DNA from: Lachnospiraceae bacterium
GTDB taxonomy: Bacteria > Bacillota > Clostridia > Lachnospirales > Lachnospiraceae
Direction: 5' to 3'
DNA: 64,000 bases
Assembly (NCBI GenBank): GCA_029006155.1
Contig: JAQXGF010000003.1
Span: forward strand, 1 to 64,000
The notes under the pieces were generated by a model that was not told the DNA's origin, searched no databases, and saw only the letters and a list, made by a program, of their open reading frames with translations. The translations under genes were made by a program, and so were the position numbers. Of the stretch, positions 51,269 through 62,057 are shown piece by piece (the stretch's first letter is position 1; each line of letters opens with the position of its first letter).

Positions 51269-52735
51269 ATGAGTTTTAAGGTGGCATTTATCGGTGCGGG
51301 GAGCCTTGTGTTTGCACGCACGCTGTTTACGGACATTATGTCGGTACCGGAGTTTAAGGATATTGAGGTCGCGTTTACGGATATCAATGCGACGAATCTG
51401 GAGCGGACACGCGCGCTCTGTCAGAGAGATCTGGATGCGAACGGGATTCCGGTGACGATCGAGGCGACGACAGACCGCAGAGCAGCCTTTAAAAATGCGC
51501 GTTATATCGTGAACTGTGTCCGGATCGGCGGACTGGAAGGATTTGAGAAGGATGTGGAGATCCCGCTGAAGTATGGGGTAGATCAGTGCGTGGGCGATAC
51601 GCTCTGTACGGGCGGCATCATGTACGGGCAGCGTGTCATCGCGGCATTGCTGGACTTCTGCAAGGACATCCGTGAGGTGGCAGAGCCGGGTGCGATCATG
51701 CTGAACTATTCGAATCCGAACGCGATGGCGACCTGGGCCTGCAATAAGTATGGCAAGGTCAAGACGATCGGCCTCTGCCACGGAGAGATCCACGGTGAGA
51801 TGCAGATCGCAGAGGTACTCGGCATTCCGAGAGAGGAGCTGGACATCACCTGTGCCGGCATCAACCATCAGACGTGGTACATTGCCGTGAAGCATCATGG
51901 CGAGGATATGTTGCCGAAGCTCCTGCCGGGCTTTGAGGCGCATAAAAAATTCAGTGAGGAAGAAAAGGTCCGCATCGACATCCTGAAGCGGTTTGGCTAC
52001 TACTCGACGGAGTCCAACGGACATCTCTCTGAATATGTGGCATGGTATCGCAAGCGTCCGGATGAGATCAAGGACTGGATCAATCTGGACAACTGGATCA
52101 ACGGCGAGACCGGCGGCTATCTGCGCGTGACCCGTGAGGAGCGCAACTGGTTTGACACCGATTATCCGAAGCTTCTGCAGGAGCCGCCGAAGAAGCTGGA
52201 TGGCTCCGAGCGTGGAAATGAGCATTGCTCTTATATCATGGAGTCGCTGGAGACGGGCAGAAAGTACCGCGGTCATTTCAATATGATGAACGAGGCCTGT
52301 ATCACGAACCTTCCGTATGAATCCGTCGTAGAAGTTCCGTGCTATGTAGATGGAAATGGTATCAGCGTGCCGAAGATCGGGGATCTGCCGCTTGGATGTG
52401 CGGCGGTATGCTCACAGTCGATCTGGGTACAGAAGCTGGCAGTAGAGGCAGCGGTGGCCGGTGATGCAACGCTTCTGAAGCAGGCGGCTCTGATGGATCC
52501 GCTGACCGGAGCCGTCTGCAACCCGCCGGAAGTATGGCAGATGATCGATGAGATGCTCGTCGCAGAGGAAGAGTGGCTGCCGCAGTACGCGGAGGCGATC
52601 GCGCAGGCGAAAGAGAATCTCGCAAAGGGCGACCGGATTCCGACGAATGAAAACTATCACGGAGCAGTGCGCTTAAGAGAAAAGACGCCGGAGGAAGTGG
52701 CGGCGGAGCGCGCGGCACGGAAGATCACGGCGTAG
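51269..52735 (+). CDS. Glycoside hydrolase family 4 enzyme (alpha-galactosidase MelA-like)
   Basis: The 488-residue enzyme has the NAD-binding start KVAFIGAGSLVFARTL. The family 4 metal/active-site features are LNYSNPNAMATWA, the metal Cys in GLCHGEIHGE and the metal His in CAGINHQTWY. FGYYSTESNGHLSEY is also present. GH4 enzymes use NAD+ and Mn2+ in an oxidation-elimination mechanism. Overall it resembles MelA, though alpha-glucosidase or galacturonidase cannot be excluded. ATG 51269 has AGGAGG at good spacing. It lies with an MFS transporter downstream and an AraC regulator upstream, suggesting an uptake and hydrolysis module. Confidence 0.88.
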   Translation: MSFKVAFIGAGSLVFARTLFTDIMSVPEFKDIEVAFTDINATNLERTRALCQRDLDANGIPVTIEATTDRRAAFKNARYIVNCVRIGGLEGFEKDVEIPLKYGVDQCVGDTLCTGGIMYGQRVIAALLDFCKDIREVAEPGAIMLNYSNPNAMATWACNKYGKVKTIGLCHGEIHGEMQIAEVLGIPREELDITCAGINHQTWYIAVKHHGEDMLPKLLPGFEAHKKFSEEEKVRIDILKRFGYYSTESNGHLSEYVAWYRKRPDEIKDWINLDNWINGETGGYLRVTREERNWFDTDYPKLLQEPPKKLDGSERGNEHCSYIMESLETGRKYRGHFNMMNEACITNLPYESVVEVPCYVDGNGISVPKIGDLPLGCAAVCSQSIWVQKLAVEAAVAGDATLLKQAALMDPLTGAVCNPPEVWQMIDEMLVAEEEWLPQYAEAIAQAKENLAKGDRIPTNENYHGAVRLREKTPEEVAAERAARKITA

Positions 52736-52773
52736 AGTGCTTCCTGAGCGTACAGGAAAATGATAACAATGAG

Positions 52774-52820
52774 AAGCAGCAAGGATCTTGTGGAGTAGAT
52801 GAGATGCTTGCTGCTTTTTG
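52774..52820 (+). terminator. Terminator after the GH4 gene
   Basis: AAGCAGCAAG pairs with CTTGCTGCTT, followed by TTTG. Confidence 0.7.
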
Positions 52821-52980
52821 ACCACATAAAAATTACAAGACAGCGCCGAAAAATTGTGCTATGATGGCAGAACATGGGAACCTTTACGCAGCGATTGATA
52901 GAGGTGCTCAAAGAGTTATAGTCTGTATCTGCCCAAAGACACAGGCGCGGACAAATGACAGGAGGAGAGAGAAAAAATTT

Positions 52981-54162
52981 ATGAAACAGAATTACCAGAA
53001 GACGATGTATGCCTGCTTCATCGGCTACATCGTGCAGGCAGTGGTGAACAATTTTGTGCCACTTTTATTTGTTACGTTTCAGAAGACCTACGGGATTCCG
53101 CTGGATAAGATCACGATGCTGATCACCTTCAATTTTGCGATTCAGCTGCTGATCGATCTTTTATCAGCGGGCTTTATCGACCGGATCGGCTACCGGGCAT
53201 CGGTCGTGCTGGCACATATCTGTGCGGCGTCAGGATTGATTTTGCTGGCAGTGCTGCCACAGCTTTTGTCGGATCCGTTTGTCGGGATCCTGATCGCAGT
53301 CGTGATCTATGCGGTCGGTGGAGGACTCATCGAAGTGCTGATCAGCCCGATCATTGAGGCGTGTCCGACCGATAATAAAGAAAAAGCGATGAGCCTGCTG
53401 CACTCCTTTTACTGCTGGGGCCATGTAGGTGTCGTGCTGTTATCTACCGCGTTTTTTGCGGCCTTTGGCATTGAGAACTGGAAAATACTGGCACTGATCT
53501 GGGCACTTCTTCCGAGCGCGAACACGATCCTGTTTTTGCAGGCTCCGATCTATTCCCTGCATGAAGAGGGCGAGAGCGGACTGACCTTAAAGGAGCTGCT
53601 GCCGAGCAAAATGTTCTGGATCATGATGCTCATGATGACCTGTGCAGGGGCGAGCGAGCAGGCAGTGAGCCAGTGGGCGTCCACGTTCGCGGAGCAGGGG
53701 CTTGGCGTGAGCAAGACGGTCGGCGATCTGGCAGGACCGATGGCGTTTGCATTTTTAATGGGACTGGCGCGGCTTTTATATGGAAAATACGGTGAGAAGA
53801 TCGATCTCGACCGGTTCATGGGCTACAGCTGTCTGCTGTGTATTGCGGCATATCTGTGCATCGCACTCGTTCCGGTTCCGGTCATCGGGCTCGTAGGATG
53901 TGCGATCTGCGGTTTTTCGGTCGGCATCATGTGGCCGGGGACATTCAGCAAGGCGTCTGCGTCGATCAAAGGCGGTGGCACGGTTATGTTTGCGATGCTG
54001 GCACTGGCAGGAGACCTCGGATGTTCCGGTGGCCCGACACTGGCAGGCTTCGTCTCCGGCAGCTTTGGCAACAATCTGCACATCGGGATTCTGGCAGCAG
54101 TTATCTTTCCGGTGCTGTTGCTTGTCGGACTCTTCCTGTGCGGAAAGCAGCAGGCTACCTGA
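52981..54162 (+). CDS. MFS transporter
   Basis: The 393-residue protein has about twelve hydrophobic helices. It begins KTMYACFIGYIVQAVVNNFVPLLFVTFQKTYG and has DRIGYRAS in the loop after helix 2, a feature of the FucP/sugar-type MFS branch. ATG 52981 follows AGGAGGAG; an ATG at 52861 lies in the leader. TATGAT at 52860 may be its -10. The neighbouring GH4 glycosidase suggests that it carries a sugar or glycoside, but the substrate is not readable. Confidence 0.85.
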   Translation: MKQNYQKTMYACFIGYIVQAVVNNFVPLLFVTFQKTYGIPLDKITMLITFNFAIQLLIDLLSAGFIDRIGYRASVVLAHICAASGLILLAVLPQLLSDPFVGILIAVVIYAVGGGLIEVLISPIIEACPTDNKEKAMSLLHSFYCWGHVGVVLLSTAFFAAFGIENWKILALIWALLPSANTILFLQAPIYSLHEEGESGLTLKELLPSKMFWIMMLMMTCAGASEQAVSQWASTFAEQGLGVSKTVGDLAGPMAFAFLMGLARLLYGKYGEKIDLDRFMGYSCLLCIAAYLCIALVPVPVIGLVGCAICGFSVGIMWPGTFSKASASIKGGGTVMFAMLALAGDLGCSGGPTLAGFVSGSFGNNLHIGILAAVIFPVLLLVGLFLCGKQQAT

Positions 54163-54231
54163 CAGGTCATCATAATTACCAGTTTGTCAAAAAAAGAGAA
54201 AAATAAATTTTATTTCTGTGCATACAGGAAA

Positions 54232-54261
54232 TTGACATGGATTCCCCTGAAATAGTATACT
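54232..54261 (+). promoter_or_regulatory. Promoter of the binding-lipoprotein/kinase pair
   Basis: TTGACA and TATACT are 18 bases apart, 45 bases before the start codon. Confidence 0.7.
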
Positions 54262-54306
54262 AAAATCGTTGTTTTATGCGTAATCAGAATGTAGAGGGGG
54301 AGACCG

Positions 54307-55155
54307 TTGAGAGAAAAAAAGAGATACCGGCATGTTTGCCTGGGGCTGTTTTGCGTACTGGCTTTCGCGATGAGTGTTCTGTGCGGATGTCAGGCGCGCG
54401 GAATCGAGCAGGCATCGACCGGGACAGATACGCAGGGGCTGGAGAAAATTGTGGTGGGCATTGACAAATTTGAGCCGTACAGCTATCTGGATATAAATGG
54501 AAACTACACCGGTGTGGACATCGACCTTGCGACGCTTGTGTTTCATGAGCTGGGCTATGAGCCGGAATTTCAGATCATCCCATGGAAGGATAAAAATGCG
54601 CTCCTTGCGGACGGGACGATCGACTGCATCTGGAGCTGCTACTCAATGAACGGACGGGAGGATCAGTATCAGTGGGCCGGGCCGTATCTGTACAGCCGCC
54701 AGGTGATTGCGGTCCGTTCCGACAGCGATATTCAGACCTTTGACGACCTTGCCGGAAAGACGGTGGGAGTCCAGATCACGACAAGGGCAGCGGCACTCTT
54801 TTTACATACGATGGAATCCCCACTTCCCGAGGTCCGGCAGGTAAACTGCTTTGCCACGACCGAAGATATGTTCGCGTCGATCCGCAAAGGCTATGTAGAT
54901 GCCATCTCCGGGCATGAGGCGCTGGTCAATGAGTTGATTAAAAACGGAGAGGGGACCTATCGGCTGCTGGAAGAGAGTCCGCATATTTCCAAGGCGGGCG
55001 TCGCATTTGAAAAGGGAACCCATGTGGAGCTGACACAGGAGATCAATGAACTGATTAAAAAATGGAGTGAGGACGGCACCATCGGCAGTATTGCGGCATC
55101 CTATGGTCTTGACGCGGAGAAAGTCGTCGTGAGAGGAGACACGGATGAAGAGTAA
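54307..55155 (+). CDS. Family 3 solute-binding lipoprotein linked to a hybrid kinase
   Basis: The 282-residue protein starts with TTG (54307), preceded by AGAGGGGGA. It has a lipoprotein signal (CLGLFCVLAFAMSVLCGC, Cys near residue 28). The rest is a family 3 (amino-acid type) binding fold: KIVVGIDKFEPYSYLDINGNYTGVDIDLA, WSCYSMNGREDQYQWAGPYL, AGKTVGVQITTRAA, GYVDAISGHEALVNELI. No ABC permease or ATPase follows. Instead the gene overlaps the start of a hybrid histidine kinase by 11 bases, so it probably presents a ligand to that sensor. Confidence 0.88.
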   Translation: MREKKRYRHVCLGLFCVLAFAMSVLCGCQARGIEQASTGTDTQGLEKIVVGIDKFEPYSYLDINGNYTGVDIDLATLVFHELGYEPEFQIIPWKDKNALLADGTIDCIWSCYSMNGREDQYQWAGPYLYSRQVIAVRSDSDIQTFDDLAGKTVGVQITTRAAALFLHTMESPLPEVRQVNCFATTEDMFASIRKGYVDAISGHEALVNELIKNGEGTYRLLEESPHISKAGVAFEKGTHVELTQEINELIKKWSEDGTIGSIAASYGLDAEKVVVRGDTDEE

Positions 55156-58066
55156 AAAATCATGGAGACTGTCCGGCGGGATTCTGATCGTGCTGATTCT
55201 GGCAGGTGTGGTGATCTGGGGCATTTTCACAAGGATCGACCGGACGAGCCTTCGGGGTACGATTGCAGATACGATTTCCTTTGCCAAGATCCGACTCCAG
55301 AACTACGAGGACTATACGGCAAACGACCGGGTGAAGAGTCTGGTGCGGCTGCTCGACAAATCGACGGAGCTGGCCGGCAACATGAAAAAGCTGGCACCAT
55401 ATGGGCAGCAGGATCTGGACGAATACGTGGAGGAGCAGCGGTTAAGCGGTGCTTTTGCAATGGATGCGGATCAGAACGTAGTGCTGCAAAGCGGCCAGGC
55501 AGAAGCGCTGCAGGCGGTGAAGAACGAGATCGACAGAGAAGATTACGTCGCGGAACTGCTGGAGCACCCGGAAGAGACTTACACAGAGCGGGTGACGATC
55601 GCGGACGTGGAGTATGATATCGCACTTGTATCCCGCAAGGATGCAGAGGGACTTCTGGTGACCTATGCAAAGCGGGATGGGAAGACACTCGGAGATATGA
55701 CGCTGGATTCTGTATTTGCGGATTTTCCGGTCAGTTTGGATGGTACGATTGTAGTGTGCGCAGATGATGCAGTCGTCAGCACCAGTCAGAAGGCGCTGCT
55801 TGGAAAGACCGGCGAAGAACTGCAGGCGTATTACCACAACAGCCTGGATGGTAACGAGAGCGGAATCATTCGGTTCCGCACGCGAAAGCATACCTGGTAT
55901 GGCGGAAAAGATAAAATAGGGGAATATGTGATCTACGTATTCTTTCCATCCTCGCAGGTATTTATGACACGTTCCATTGCATGTGGATTGTATACAGCAG
56001 TCGCGGTGTTTCTCTACCTGCTGATCCTGCTCGTCCGGAGCAACATCGAAAAGACGGCGTTGAAGCAGAGCCAGAAGCGTATGCGGATTATCAATGCACT
56101 TGGAATGGCCTATTCTTCCCTTACGCTGTTTCATTTGAACTCCGGTAAGGCGGAACTGATTAAAAAGGCAGAGGCCGGACCTGAATCGAAGGAGACGCTG
56201 ATGCCGGGCGAAACGCTGCGGGAACAGATCGGAAGCCAGGTATCGGAGGAATACCGGGATGCGTATTTGCAGTTTGTCGATATGGATACCGTCGCAGCGC
56301 GATTGGAAGGCCATTTCCTGCTGACCTATACGAGCCAGCGACAAAATGGGACGTGGATCCTTTCTGTTATCGTGCCACAGCGTGTGGATAAGGAAGGAAA
56401 GCTGATCGCGGTACTGCTCGCAGAGCGGGATGTGACAAAGGAAAAGGAACGGGAGCTGGAGCAGAATGCAGCACTGAAAAATGCGCTTGCAGTGGCAGAG
56501 CATGCCAATAAGGCGAAGACGAATTTCCTGAACAGCATTTCCCACGACATCCGCACCCCGATGAATGCGGTGATCGGGTTTACGGCGCTTGCGACGACGC
56601 ACATTGACAACCAGGCGCTCGTGATGGAGTACCTGAAGAAGATCAATATCTCCAGCCGGCATCTTCTGAGCCTGATCAACGATGTGCTGGATATGAGCCG
56701 CATTGAGAGCGGCGTCGTCAAGCTGGAGGAGATCAAGATCCATCTTCCGGACGTGTTCCATGATCTGAGCTCGATCATTCAGGGCAATATTTACGCGAAG
56801 CAGCTGGAGCTATACATCGATACCCAGAATGTCATCCACGAGGATATTATTACGGATAAGCTCCGACTGAACCAGGTACTGCTCAATATTGTGAGCAATG
56901 CAATCAAATTTACGCCGACCGGCGGAATGATCAATATCCGGGTGAGCGAGAATCCGTGCGGACGCAGTGGATATGCGAGCTATTCGTTCAGCGTGAAGGA
57001 TAACGGAATCGGCATGTCAAAGGAGTTTCAGGAACAGATCTTTGATGCGTTTTCCAGAGAGCAGACCGTCACGAAGAGCGGCATACAGGGCAGCGGCCTC
57101 GGCCTTGCGATTTCCAAGAACATCGTCAATATGATGGGCGGAACGATCGAGGTAAAAAGTGAGCCGGGGAAAGGCTCTGAATTTATCGTGACGATCGAAT
57201 GCCGGATCTCGAAAGATACGGTGAAATACACTCCGGTGCCGGAGCTTCAGGGTGCACGGGCGCTCGTCGTAGATGACGATGCCAATACGTGTATGAGCGT
57301 CTGCAAAATGCTTCGGGACATCGAGATGGAGGCCGACTGGACGACGTCCGGAAAGGAAGCCGTATTGCGGGCGAGAGAAGCCTGTGATATGAAAAAGGAC
57401 TTCAAGGCATACATCATCGATTGGCAGATGCCGGACATGAACGGGATCGAGACAGTGCGGAGGATCCGGAAGGTGATCGGGGAGGAGACACCGATCATTA
57501 TCCTGACGGCCTATGACTGGGCAGATATCGAGGAAGAGGCAAAGGAAGCAGGTGTGACCGCCTTTGTATCCAAGCCGCTGTTTATGTCGGAACTGCGGTC
57601 AGTACTGACGCAGCAGGCGACTACACCGGAAAAGGAGCCGGACTCCGATAACCAGTACCGGCATGCAGGAAAGAAGGTGCTGCTGGTCGAGGACAATGAG
57701 CTGAATCAGGAGATCGCAGCCTCCATTCTGGAAGAGGCCGGACTGCTGGTAGATACCGTGGGAGATGGCACCGATGCCGTCGAGCGGATGGGTGAAGTGG
57801 ACGAAGACCGCTATGATCTCATCCTTATGGATATCCAGATGCCGAAGATGGATGGCTATACGGCGACTAGGGAGATCCGAACGCTGGATAATAACCAGAA
57901 GGCGAATATCCCGATTATCGCCATGACAGCCAATGCGTTTGAAGAAGACAAGCGGAAGGCACTCGCCGCAGGTATGAATGCCCACATTGCAAAGCCGATC
58001 AGCATTGAAGTGATACTGCATACGCTGGATGAGGTCTTTGGCAATACGAAGGCAGGTACAAACTGA
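55145..58066 (+). CDS. Hybrid sensor histidine kinase with two receiver domains (1)
   Basis: The 973-residue protein has a membrane helix (about 9-27), an extracellular sensor region (30-275), a second helix (277-297), a cytoplasmic PAS-like region (310-440), a HisKA domain with [15 protein letters not shown] (His near 467) and an HATPase domain (NIVSNAIKFTPTGG, KDNGIGMS). Two receivers follow (about 703-820, DWQMPDMNG; about 842-965, [11 protein letters not shown] and LMDIQMPKMDG). No histidine phosphotransfer or DNA-binding domain is attached and none lies nearby, so the output partner is unknown. Translation is coupled to the upstream binding lipoprotein. Confidence 0.9.
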   Translation: MKSKKSWRLSGGILIVLILAGVVIWGIFTRIDRTSLRGTIADTISFAKIRLQNYEDYTANDRVKSLVRLLDKSTELAGNMKKLAPYGQQDLDEYVEEQRLSGAFAMDADQNVVLQSGQAEALQAVKNEIDREDYVAELLEHPEETYTERVTIADVEYDIALVSRKDAEGLLVTYAKRDGKTLGDMTLDSVFADFPVSLDGTIVVCADDAVVSTSQKALLGKTGEELQAYYHNSLDGNESGIIRFRTRKHTWYGGKDKIGEYVIYVFFPSSQVFMTRSIACGLYTAVAVFLYLLILLVRSNIEKTALKQSQKRMRIINALGMAYSSLTLFHLNSGKAELIKKAEAGPESKETLMPGETLREQIGSQVSEEYRDAYLQFVDMDTVAARLEGHFLLTYTSQRQNGTWILSVIVPQRVDKEGKLIAVLLAERDVTKEKERELEQNAALKNALAVAEHANKAKTNFLNSISHDIRTPMNAVIGFTALATTHIDNQALVMEYLKKINISSRHLLSLINDVLDMSRIESGVVKLEEIKIHLPDVFHDLSSIIQGNIYAKQLELYIDTQNVIHEDIITDKLRLNQVLLNIVSNAIKFTPTGGMINIRVSENPCGRSGYASYSFSVKDNGIGMSKEFQEQIFDAFSREQTVTKSGIQGSGLGLAISKNIVNMMGGTIEVKSEPGKGSEFIVTIECRISKDTVKYTPVPELQGARALVVDDDANTCMSVCKMLRDIEMEADWTTSGKEAVLRAREACDMKKDFKAYIIDWQMPDMNGIETVRRIRKVIGEETPIIILTAYDWADIEEEAKEAGVTAFVSKPLFMSELRSVLTQQATTPEKEPDSDNQYRHAGKKVLLVEDNELNQEIAASILEEAGLLVDTVGDGTDAVERMGEVDEDRYDLILMDIQMPKMDGYTATREIRTLDNNQKANIPIIAMTANAFEEDKRKALAAGMNAHIAKPISIEVILHTLDEVFGNTKAGTN

Positions 58067-58072
58067 TACAGG

Positions 58073-58118
58073 AATCCCGTCACCATGCAGGATAAGAAAA
58101 TGGTGGCGGGATTTTTCT
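58073..58118 (+). terminator. Terminator after hybrid kinase 1
   Basis: AATCCCGTCACCAT pairs with ATGGTGGCGGGATT (one G-T), followed by TTTCTTTT. Confidence 0.8.
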
Positions 58119-58129
58119 TTTATTTATGG

Positions 58130-58159
58130 TTGACGGGTGGTTCCGGTGAGGCGTATAAT
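58130..58159 (+). promoter_or_regulatory. Promoter of hybrid kinase 2
   Basis: TTGACG and TATAAT are 18 bases apart. The start codon is 46 bases downstream. Confidence 0.7.
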
Positions 58160-58204
58160 TGAAATATTGTGAAAATAGATTGGTTCTGACAGGAGGAACG
58201 ATAC

Positions 58205-61200
58205 ATGAATCGCGTCTGTGGCTTTGCCTGGAACGGGCGGCGGTACAGCTGCCTTTTTTTATGCCTTTTTTTACTCTGGATTCTGTTGCCGGTCCCGGCA
58301 GCTGCCAGTGATCCGGATACGACGGAACAAATCCGGACCGGCTGGTTTGAGGATTCTTATAATATCACCGGAAAGGATGGTGAGCGAAGCGGATATGGCT
58401 ACGAATATCAGCAGTCAGTAGCGGCCTGTACCGGATGGTCGTATGAGTATGTCAATGCCGGATGGTCAGAGCTGCTGAAAATGATGGAGCAAGGCGAGAT
58501 TGACCTGATGAGCGGTGTTTCCTACACCGATGAACGGGCCAAATCCATGCTGTACTCAGAACTGCCGATGGGGGAGGAGCGCTACTATCTGTATGCAGAT
58601 CTGGCGAACACCGACATCTCTGCCTCTGATCTGAGTACTTTAAATGGCAAGCGGATTGGCCTTCTGGAGGGAAGTGTCCATGCCACACAGTTTTCTGCGT
58701 GGGAAGAGAAGCATGGTCTGCAATTACAGCACGTATCGATCATTGGCCTGGAGGATGCGGTGCAGAAGCTGGAAAGCCATGAGATAGACTGCCTTGTTTC
58801 GGCAGAGACGCCGCAGCTGGTAGAGCTCGGTATGTCCGCGATCTGCCTGGTCGGTGGTTCGGATATCTATTTTGTCATCAATAAAAGCCGCCCGGATCTG
58901 AAAGAAGCACTTGATAATGCGATGCGTAAGCTGCAAAATGACGATCCGTTTTATGCAGATGAGCTTTATCAGCGGTATCTTCTGGCAGAGGCAGCGTCGG
59001 TGCTCTCCGGGGAGGAGCAGGACTGGGTGGCGCAGCATGGTGCGATCCGGATCGGCTGGCTGAATGGGGATTCCGGTGTCAGCAGCGGTGAGGCCGAAAG
59101 TGGTGAAGTGGTCGGGATTCTTGCAGACTACATTCAGTTTGCAAAAGACTGCCTGGACAACCAGACGCTCGACTTTACGCTCGTGGGATTTGACTCGCAG
59201 CAGGAACAGATGCAGGCGCTGAAAGACGGCGAGATCGATATGATTTTTCATTTCAGCAAGGTTCCTTATGCAGGAGAAGAGAATGGGTTTATTTTGTCCA
59301 ATACGGTCTGGTCGGACAATATGGCGGCGGTCACGACCGAGCGCTATTTTGACGAAAATTCGGAGAACTGTGTTGCGATCGAAAAAGGAAATTTTCTGCT
59401 GAAATGGTACATTTCCTATCAGTATCCGAGCTGGAAAACGGTCGAGTGTGACACCTTTTCGGATGTGGAAAAGACGGTGCGGGACGGAAAGGCAGACTGC
59501 CTGATCGCCGGTTTTGGACAGCTGGAAGACTATATCAAAGACAGCAAGCTGCACTGCGTCTATCTGACAAAGCCGGATAATGCGGCGTTTGCGGTCAGAA
59601 GAGATAATCCGGTGCTGCTCTCCATTCTGGATAAGACCTTGCGGACAATGCCGTCTTCCATGCTCACCGGAGCGTTGTCTATGTATGAGAATACACTGAA
59701 AAAAGTCACGCTGCTTGATTTTATAAAAGAAAATCTGCTGGTAGTGACGATCGTGCTGCTCGTGGCATTTACCGGGATCCTGCTGCTGATTCTTGGTTTC
59801 CTGAAAAAATCGCAGGCGGCCGAGGCGAGGGCAAGGCAGGCAGCCGACCGGTCGCTGGAGCTCAATGAGAAGCTGCAGGAGAGTCATCAGGAACTGGAGG
59901 AGGCACTGATGCGGGCGGAAAGTGCAAACGCTGCAAAGACTACCTTCCTCAACAATATGTCCCACGACATCCGTACTCCGATGAACGCCATCATCGGCTT
60001 TACTTCCCTGGCGGCATCCCACATGGATAACAGGGACAAGGTAAAAGAGTATCTTTCTAAGATTGCCACATCGAGTGAACATCTGCTCTCGCTGATCAAT
60101 GATATTCTGGATATGAGCCGGATCGAGAGCGGAAAAGTAAAGATTTCGGAGAATCCGTTGCACCTTCCGGATCTGCTCCATGATATCCGGACGATCGTAC
60201 AGCCGAATATCGCTTCCCGTCAGCTGGATTTTCTGATCGATACGGTGGATGTTCGGGATGAGGACATTATTGCGGATAAGCTTCGTTTGACGCAGGTACT
60301 GCTGAATATCATGAGCAACGGAATCAAGTTCAATAAGACCGGTGGCATGATCAGTCTGCGGGTCAGACAGCTGAAGTCGGCGCCGACCGGCTATGGCGCG
60401 TACCAGTTTATCATCCGGGACACCGGAATCGGCATGAAACCGGAGTTCCAGGCGCATATCTTTGAATCGTTTTCCCGAGAAGAGTCTTCGACTGTGAGTG
60501 GCATTCAGGGAACGGGACTTGGTATGGCGATCACGAAGAATATTGTGGATATGATGGGCGGAACGATCACCGTGAAAAGTGAAGAAGGGCAGGGAAGTGA
60601 GTTCGTAGTGAGCCTGACCTTTCAGCTGAGTGGTGAGACGAAGCATTATCAAAAAGTAGAGCAACTGCAGGGGCTGAAGGTACTTGTCGCGGACGATGAT
60701 ACCGATACGTGCCTCAGTGTTTCCAGCATGCTGACTGAGATCGGCATGCGGTCCGAGTGGACGGTGTCCGGAAAAGAGGCGGTCATCCGGGCAAAGCATT
60801 CCATGGAGATCGGGGACGAATTTTATGCCTATATTATCGACTGGCTGATGCCGGATATGAACGGGATCGAGACGGTCAGACGGATCCGCAGAGTCATCGG
60901 AGACGGCAGGCCGATCATTATCCTCACCGCCTATGACTGGTCGGATGTTGAACAGGAAGCGCGGGAAGCGGGTGTCACTGCATTTTGTGAGAAGCCGCTG
61001 TTTATGTCACAACTGCGGGATCTTCTCGCAAATCCGGTCCCGGAGGCGACTGCACCGCAGAAAAAGAAACCGACGCCACGTGGAAAGCGGATTCTTCTGG
61101 TGGAGGATAATGAGCTGAATCAGGAGATCGCCCAGACGATTCTGGAAGATGCCGGATTCGTGGTCGAGGCCGCAAATAATGGCGCGGTGGCAGTGCAGAA

Positions 61201-61471
61201 AATGGAGCAGGCATCCCCGGGCCAGTATGATCTGATTTTGATGGATATTCAGATGCCGGTGATGGATGGCTATGAGGCGGCAAAGCGCATCCGTGTGCTG
61301 CCGGATCCGGCGGTTGCCTCCATACCGATCGTCGCGATGACGGCAAATGCATTTGACGAGGACCGGGAAAAATCTTATCAGGCCGGAATGAACGGACATC
61401 TGGCAAAGCCGGTCAGTGCGGAGGCGCTGATGGAGATGGTCGAAAAATCAGTAAAAGAAGAACAGAGATAA
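58205..61471 (+). CDS. Hybrid sensor histidine kinase with two fused solute-binding domains and two receivers (2)
   Basis: The 1088-residue protein has a signal/anchor segment (about 14-34). Two family 3 solute-binding domains follow in tandem outside the cell (about 40-265, [12 protein letters not shown]; about 275-500, [12 protein letters not shown]). Then come a membrane helix (about 508-532), a short coiled coil (538-575), HisKA with [19 protein letters not shown] (His near 586), HATPase, and two receivers (about 822-940 and 960-1080). From HisKA onward it is closely similar to the preceding kinase, while the sensor halves differ. This is an EvgS/BvgS-like arrangement without the HPt domain. 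AGGAGG precedes ATG. Confidence 0.92.
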   Translation: MNRVCGFAWNGRRYSCLFLCLFLLWILLPVPAAASDPDTTEQIRTGWFEDSYNITGKDGERSGYGYEYQQSVAACTGWSYEYVNAGWSELLKMMEQGEIDLMSGVSYTDERAKSMLYSELPMGEERYYLYADLANTDISASDLSTLNGKRIGLLEGSVHATQFSAWEEKHGLQLQHVSIIGLEDAVQKLESHEIDCLVSAETPQLVELGMSAICLVGGSDIYFVINKSRPDLKEALDNAMRKLQNDDPFYADELYQRYLLAEAASVLSGEEQDWVAQHGAIRIGWLNGDSGVSSGEAESGEVVGILADYIQFAKDCLDNQTLDFTLVGFDSQQEQMQALKDGEIDMIFHFSKVPYAGEENGFILSNTVWSDNMAAVTTERYFDENSENCVAIEKGNFLLKWYISYQYPSWKTVECDTFSDVEKTVRDGKADCLIAGFGQLEDYIKDSKLHCVYLTKPDNAAFAVRRDNPVLLSILDKTLRTMPSSMLTGALSMYENTLKKVTLLDFIKENLLVVTIVLLVAFTGILLLILGFLKKSQAAEARARQAADRSLELNEKLQESHQELEEALMRAESANAAKTTFLNNMSHDIRTPMNAIIGFTSLAASHMDNRDKVKEYLSKIATSSEHLLSLINDILDMSRIESGKVKISENPLHLPDLLHDIRTIVQPNIASRQLDFLIDTVDVRDEDIIADKLRLTQVLLNIMSNGIKFNKTGGMISLRVRQLKSAPTGYGAYQFIIRDTGIGMKPEFQAHIFESFSREESSTVSGIQGTGLGMAITKNIVDMMGGTITVKSEEGQGSEFVVSLTFQLSGETKHYQKVEQLQGLKVLVADDDTDTCLSVSSMLTEIGMRSEWTVSGKEAVIRAKHSMEIGDEFYAYIIDWLMPDMNGIETVRRIRRVIGDGRPIIILTAYDWSDVEQEAREAGVTAFCEKPLFMSQLRDLLANPVPEATAPQKKKPTPRGKRILLVEDNELNQEIAQTILEDAGFVVEAANNGAVAVQKMEQASPGQYDLILMDIQMPVMDGYEAAKRIRVLPDPAVASIPIVAMTANAFDEDREKSYQAGMNGHLAKPVSAEALMEMVEKSVKEEQR

Positions 61472-61475
61472 AGAA

Positions 61476-61528
61476 AAAGCAGAAGCGATCTGGAGATCAT
61501 CCAGAATGTCGCTTCTGCTTTCTTTTTT
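61476..61528. terminator. Bidirectional terminator between hybrid kinase 2 and the BMC genes
   Basis: AAAGCAGAAGCGA pairs with TCGCTTCTGCTTT, with inner TCTGGA / TCCAGA. T tracts lie on both strands. It closes both convergent units. Confidence 0.85.
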
Positions 61529-62036
61529 ATACACCATCCGGCAGCGGGTCCCACTCGTTCAGTCCCATCCGCTGCTTTTGCTCGGCCTCCTCTAAGGTGA
61601 GCGTCGGAAGATCTTCGTTCAGATATTCGAGCAGCTCCGGGATCCCCTCCCGGGTCACATTATTAATAAGGAAGATTCGCTGACAGCCGGCGTTGTGCAG
61701 CCACTCTGTCACCATCGGAATATTGGCATAGGGCGAATCGATCTTCGTGATGATACCGATCAGCGGACGCAGGATGAAGCTCTGGCAATTCGCACCGAAC
61801 AGATTGAACGGTTCATCGGCCGCCTGCACGAGGGCGACGACGTCTGCCTCGAAGGAGAAGCAGGCGAGCCCGGCACTGAAATGCTTGGACTCGGCGTACT
61901 CGCCCGGGGAATCGATCGTGTCCTCGGATGTATTGGTATATTGTGTTTTTACATAATGAAGGGTCTCTCCCTTCAGAGCCTGGGTCAGGGAGGTCTTACC
62001 GGCCTCACTGCGGCCCGTCAAAAACAGTTTCTTCAT
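61527..62036 (-). CDS. EutP/PduV-family small GTPase-like protein
   Basis: The 169-residue protein has a P-loop GRSEAGKTSLTQAL, switch-region DTIDSPGEY, and IGIITKIDSP (the NKxD-like guanine-specificity element in TKID form), ending with a short acidic tail. EutP/PduV proteins accompany ethanolamine and propanediol microcompartments; PduV is reported to associate with the shell, and EutP has been studied as a nucleotide-handling or acetate kinase-like enzyme. Its exact role is unsettled. It is the last gene of a three-gene leftward unit with two shell proteins. Confidence 0.88.
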   Translation of the reverse strand: MKKLFLTGRSEAGKTSLTQALKGETLHYVKTQYTNTSEDTIDSPGEYAESKHFSAGLACFSFEADVVALVQAADEPFNLFGANCQSFILRPLIGIITKIDSPYANIPMVTEWLHNAGCQRIFLINNVTREGIPELLEYLNEDLPTLTLEEAEQKQRMGLNEWDPLPDGV

Positions 62037-62057
62037 ATTGTTATCCGTTTCCTTTGA

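Noticed and set aside
58724-60799. 691-codon antisense frame opposite hybrid kinase 2
   Set aside because: The plus strand encodes an unbroken kinase with all motifs. The antisense product has no recognisable domain or ribosome site.
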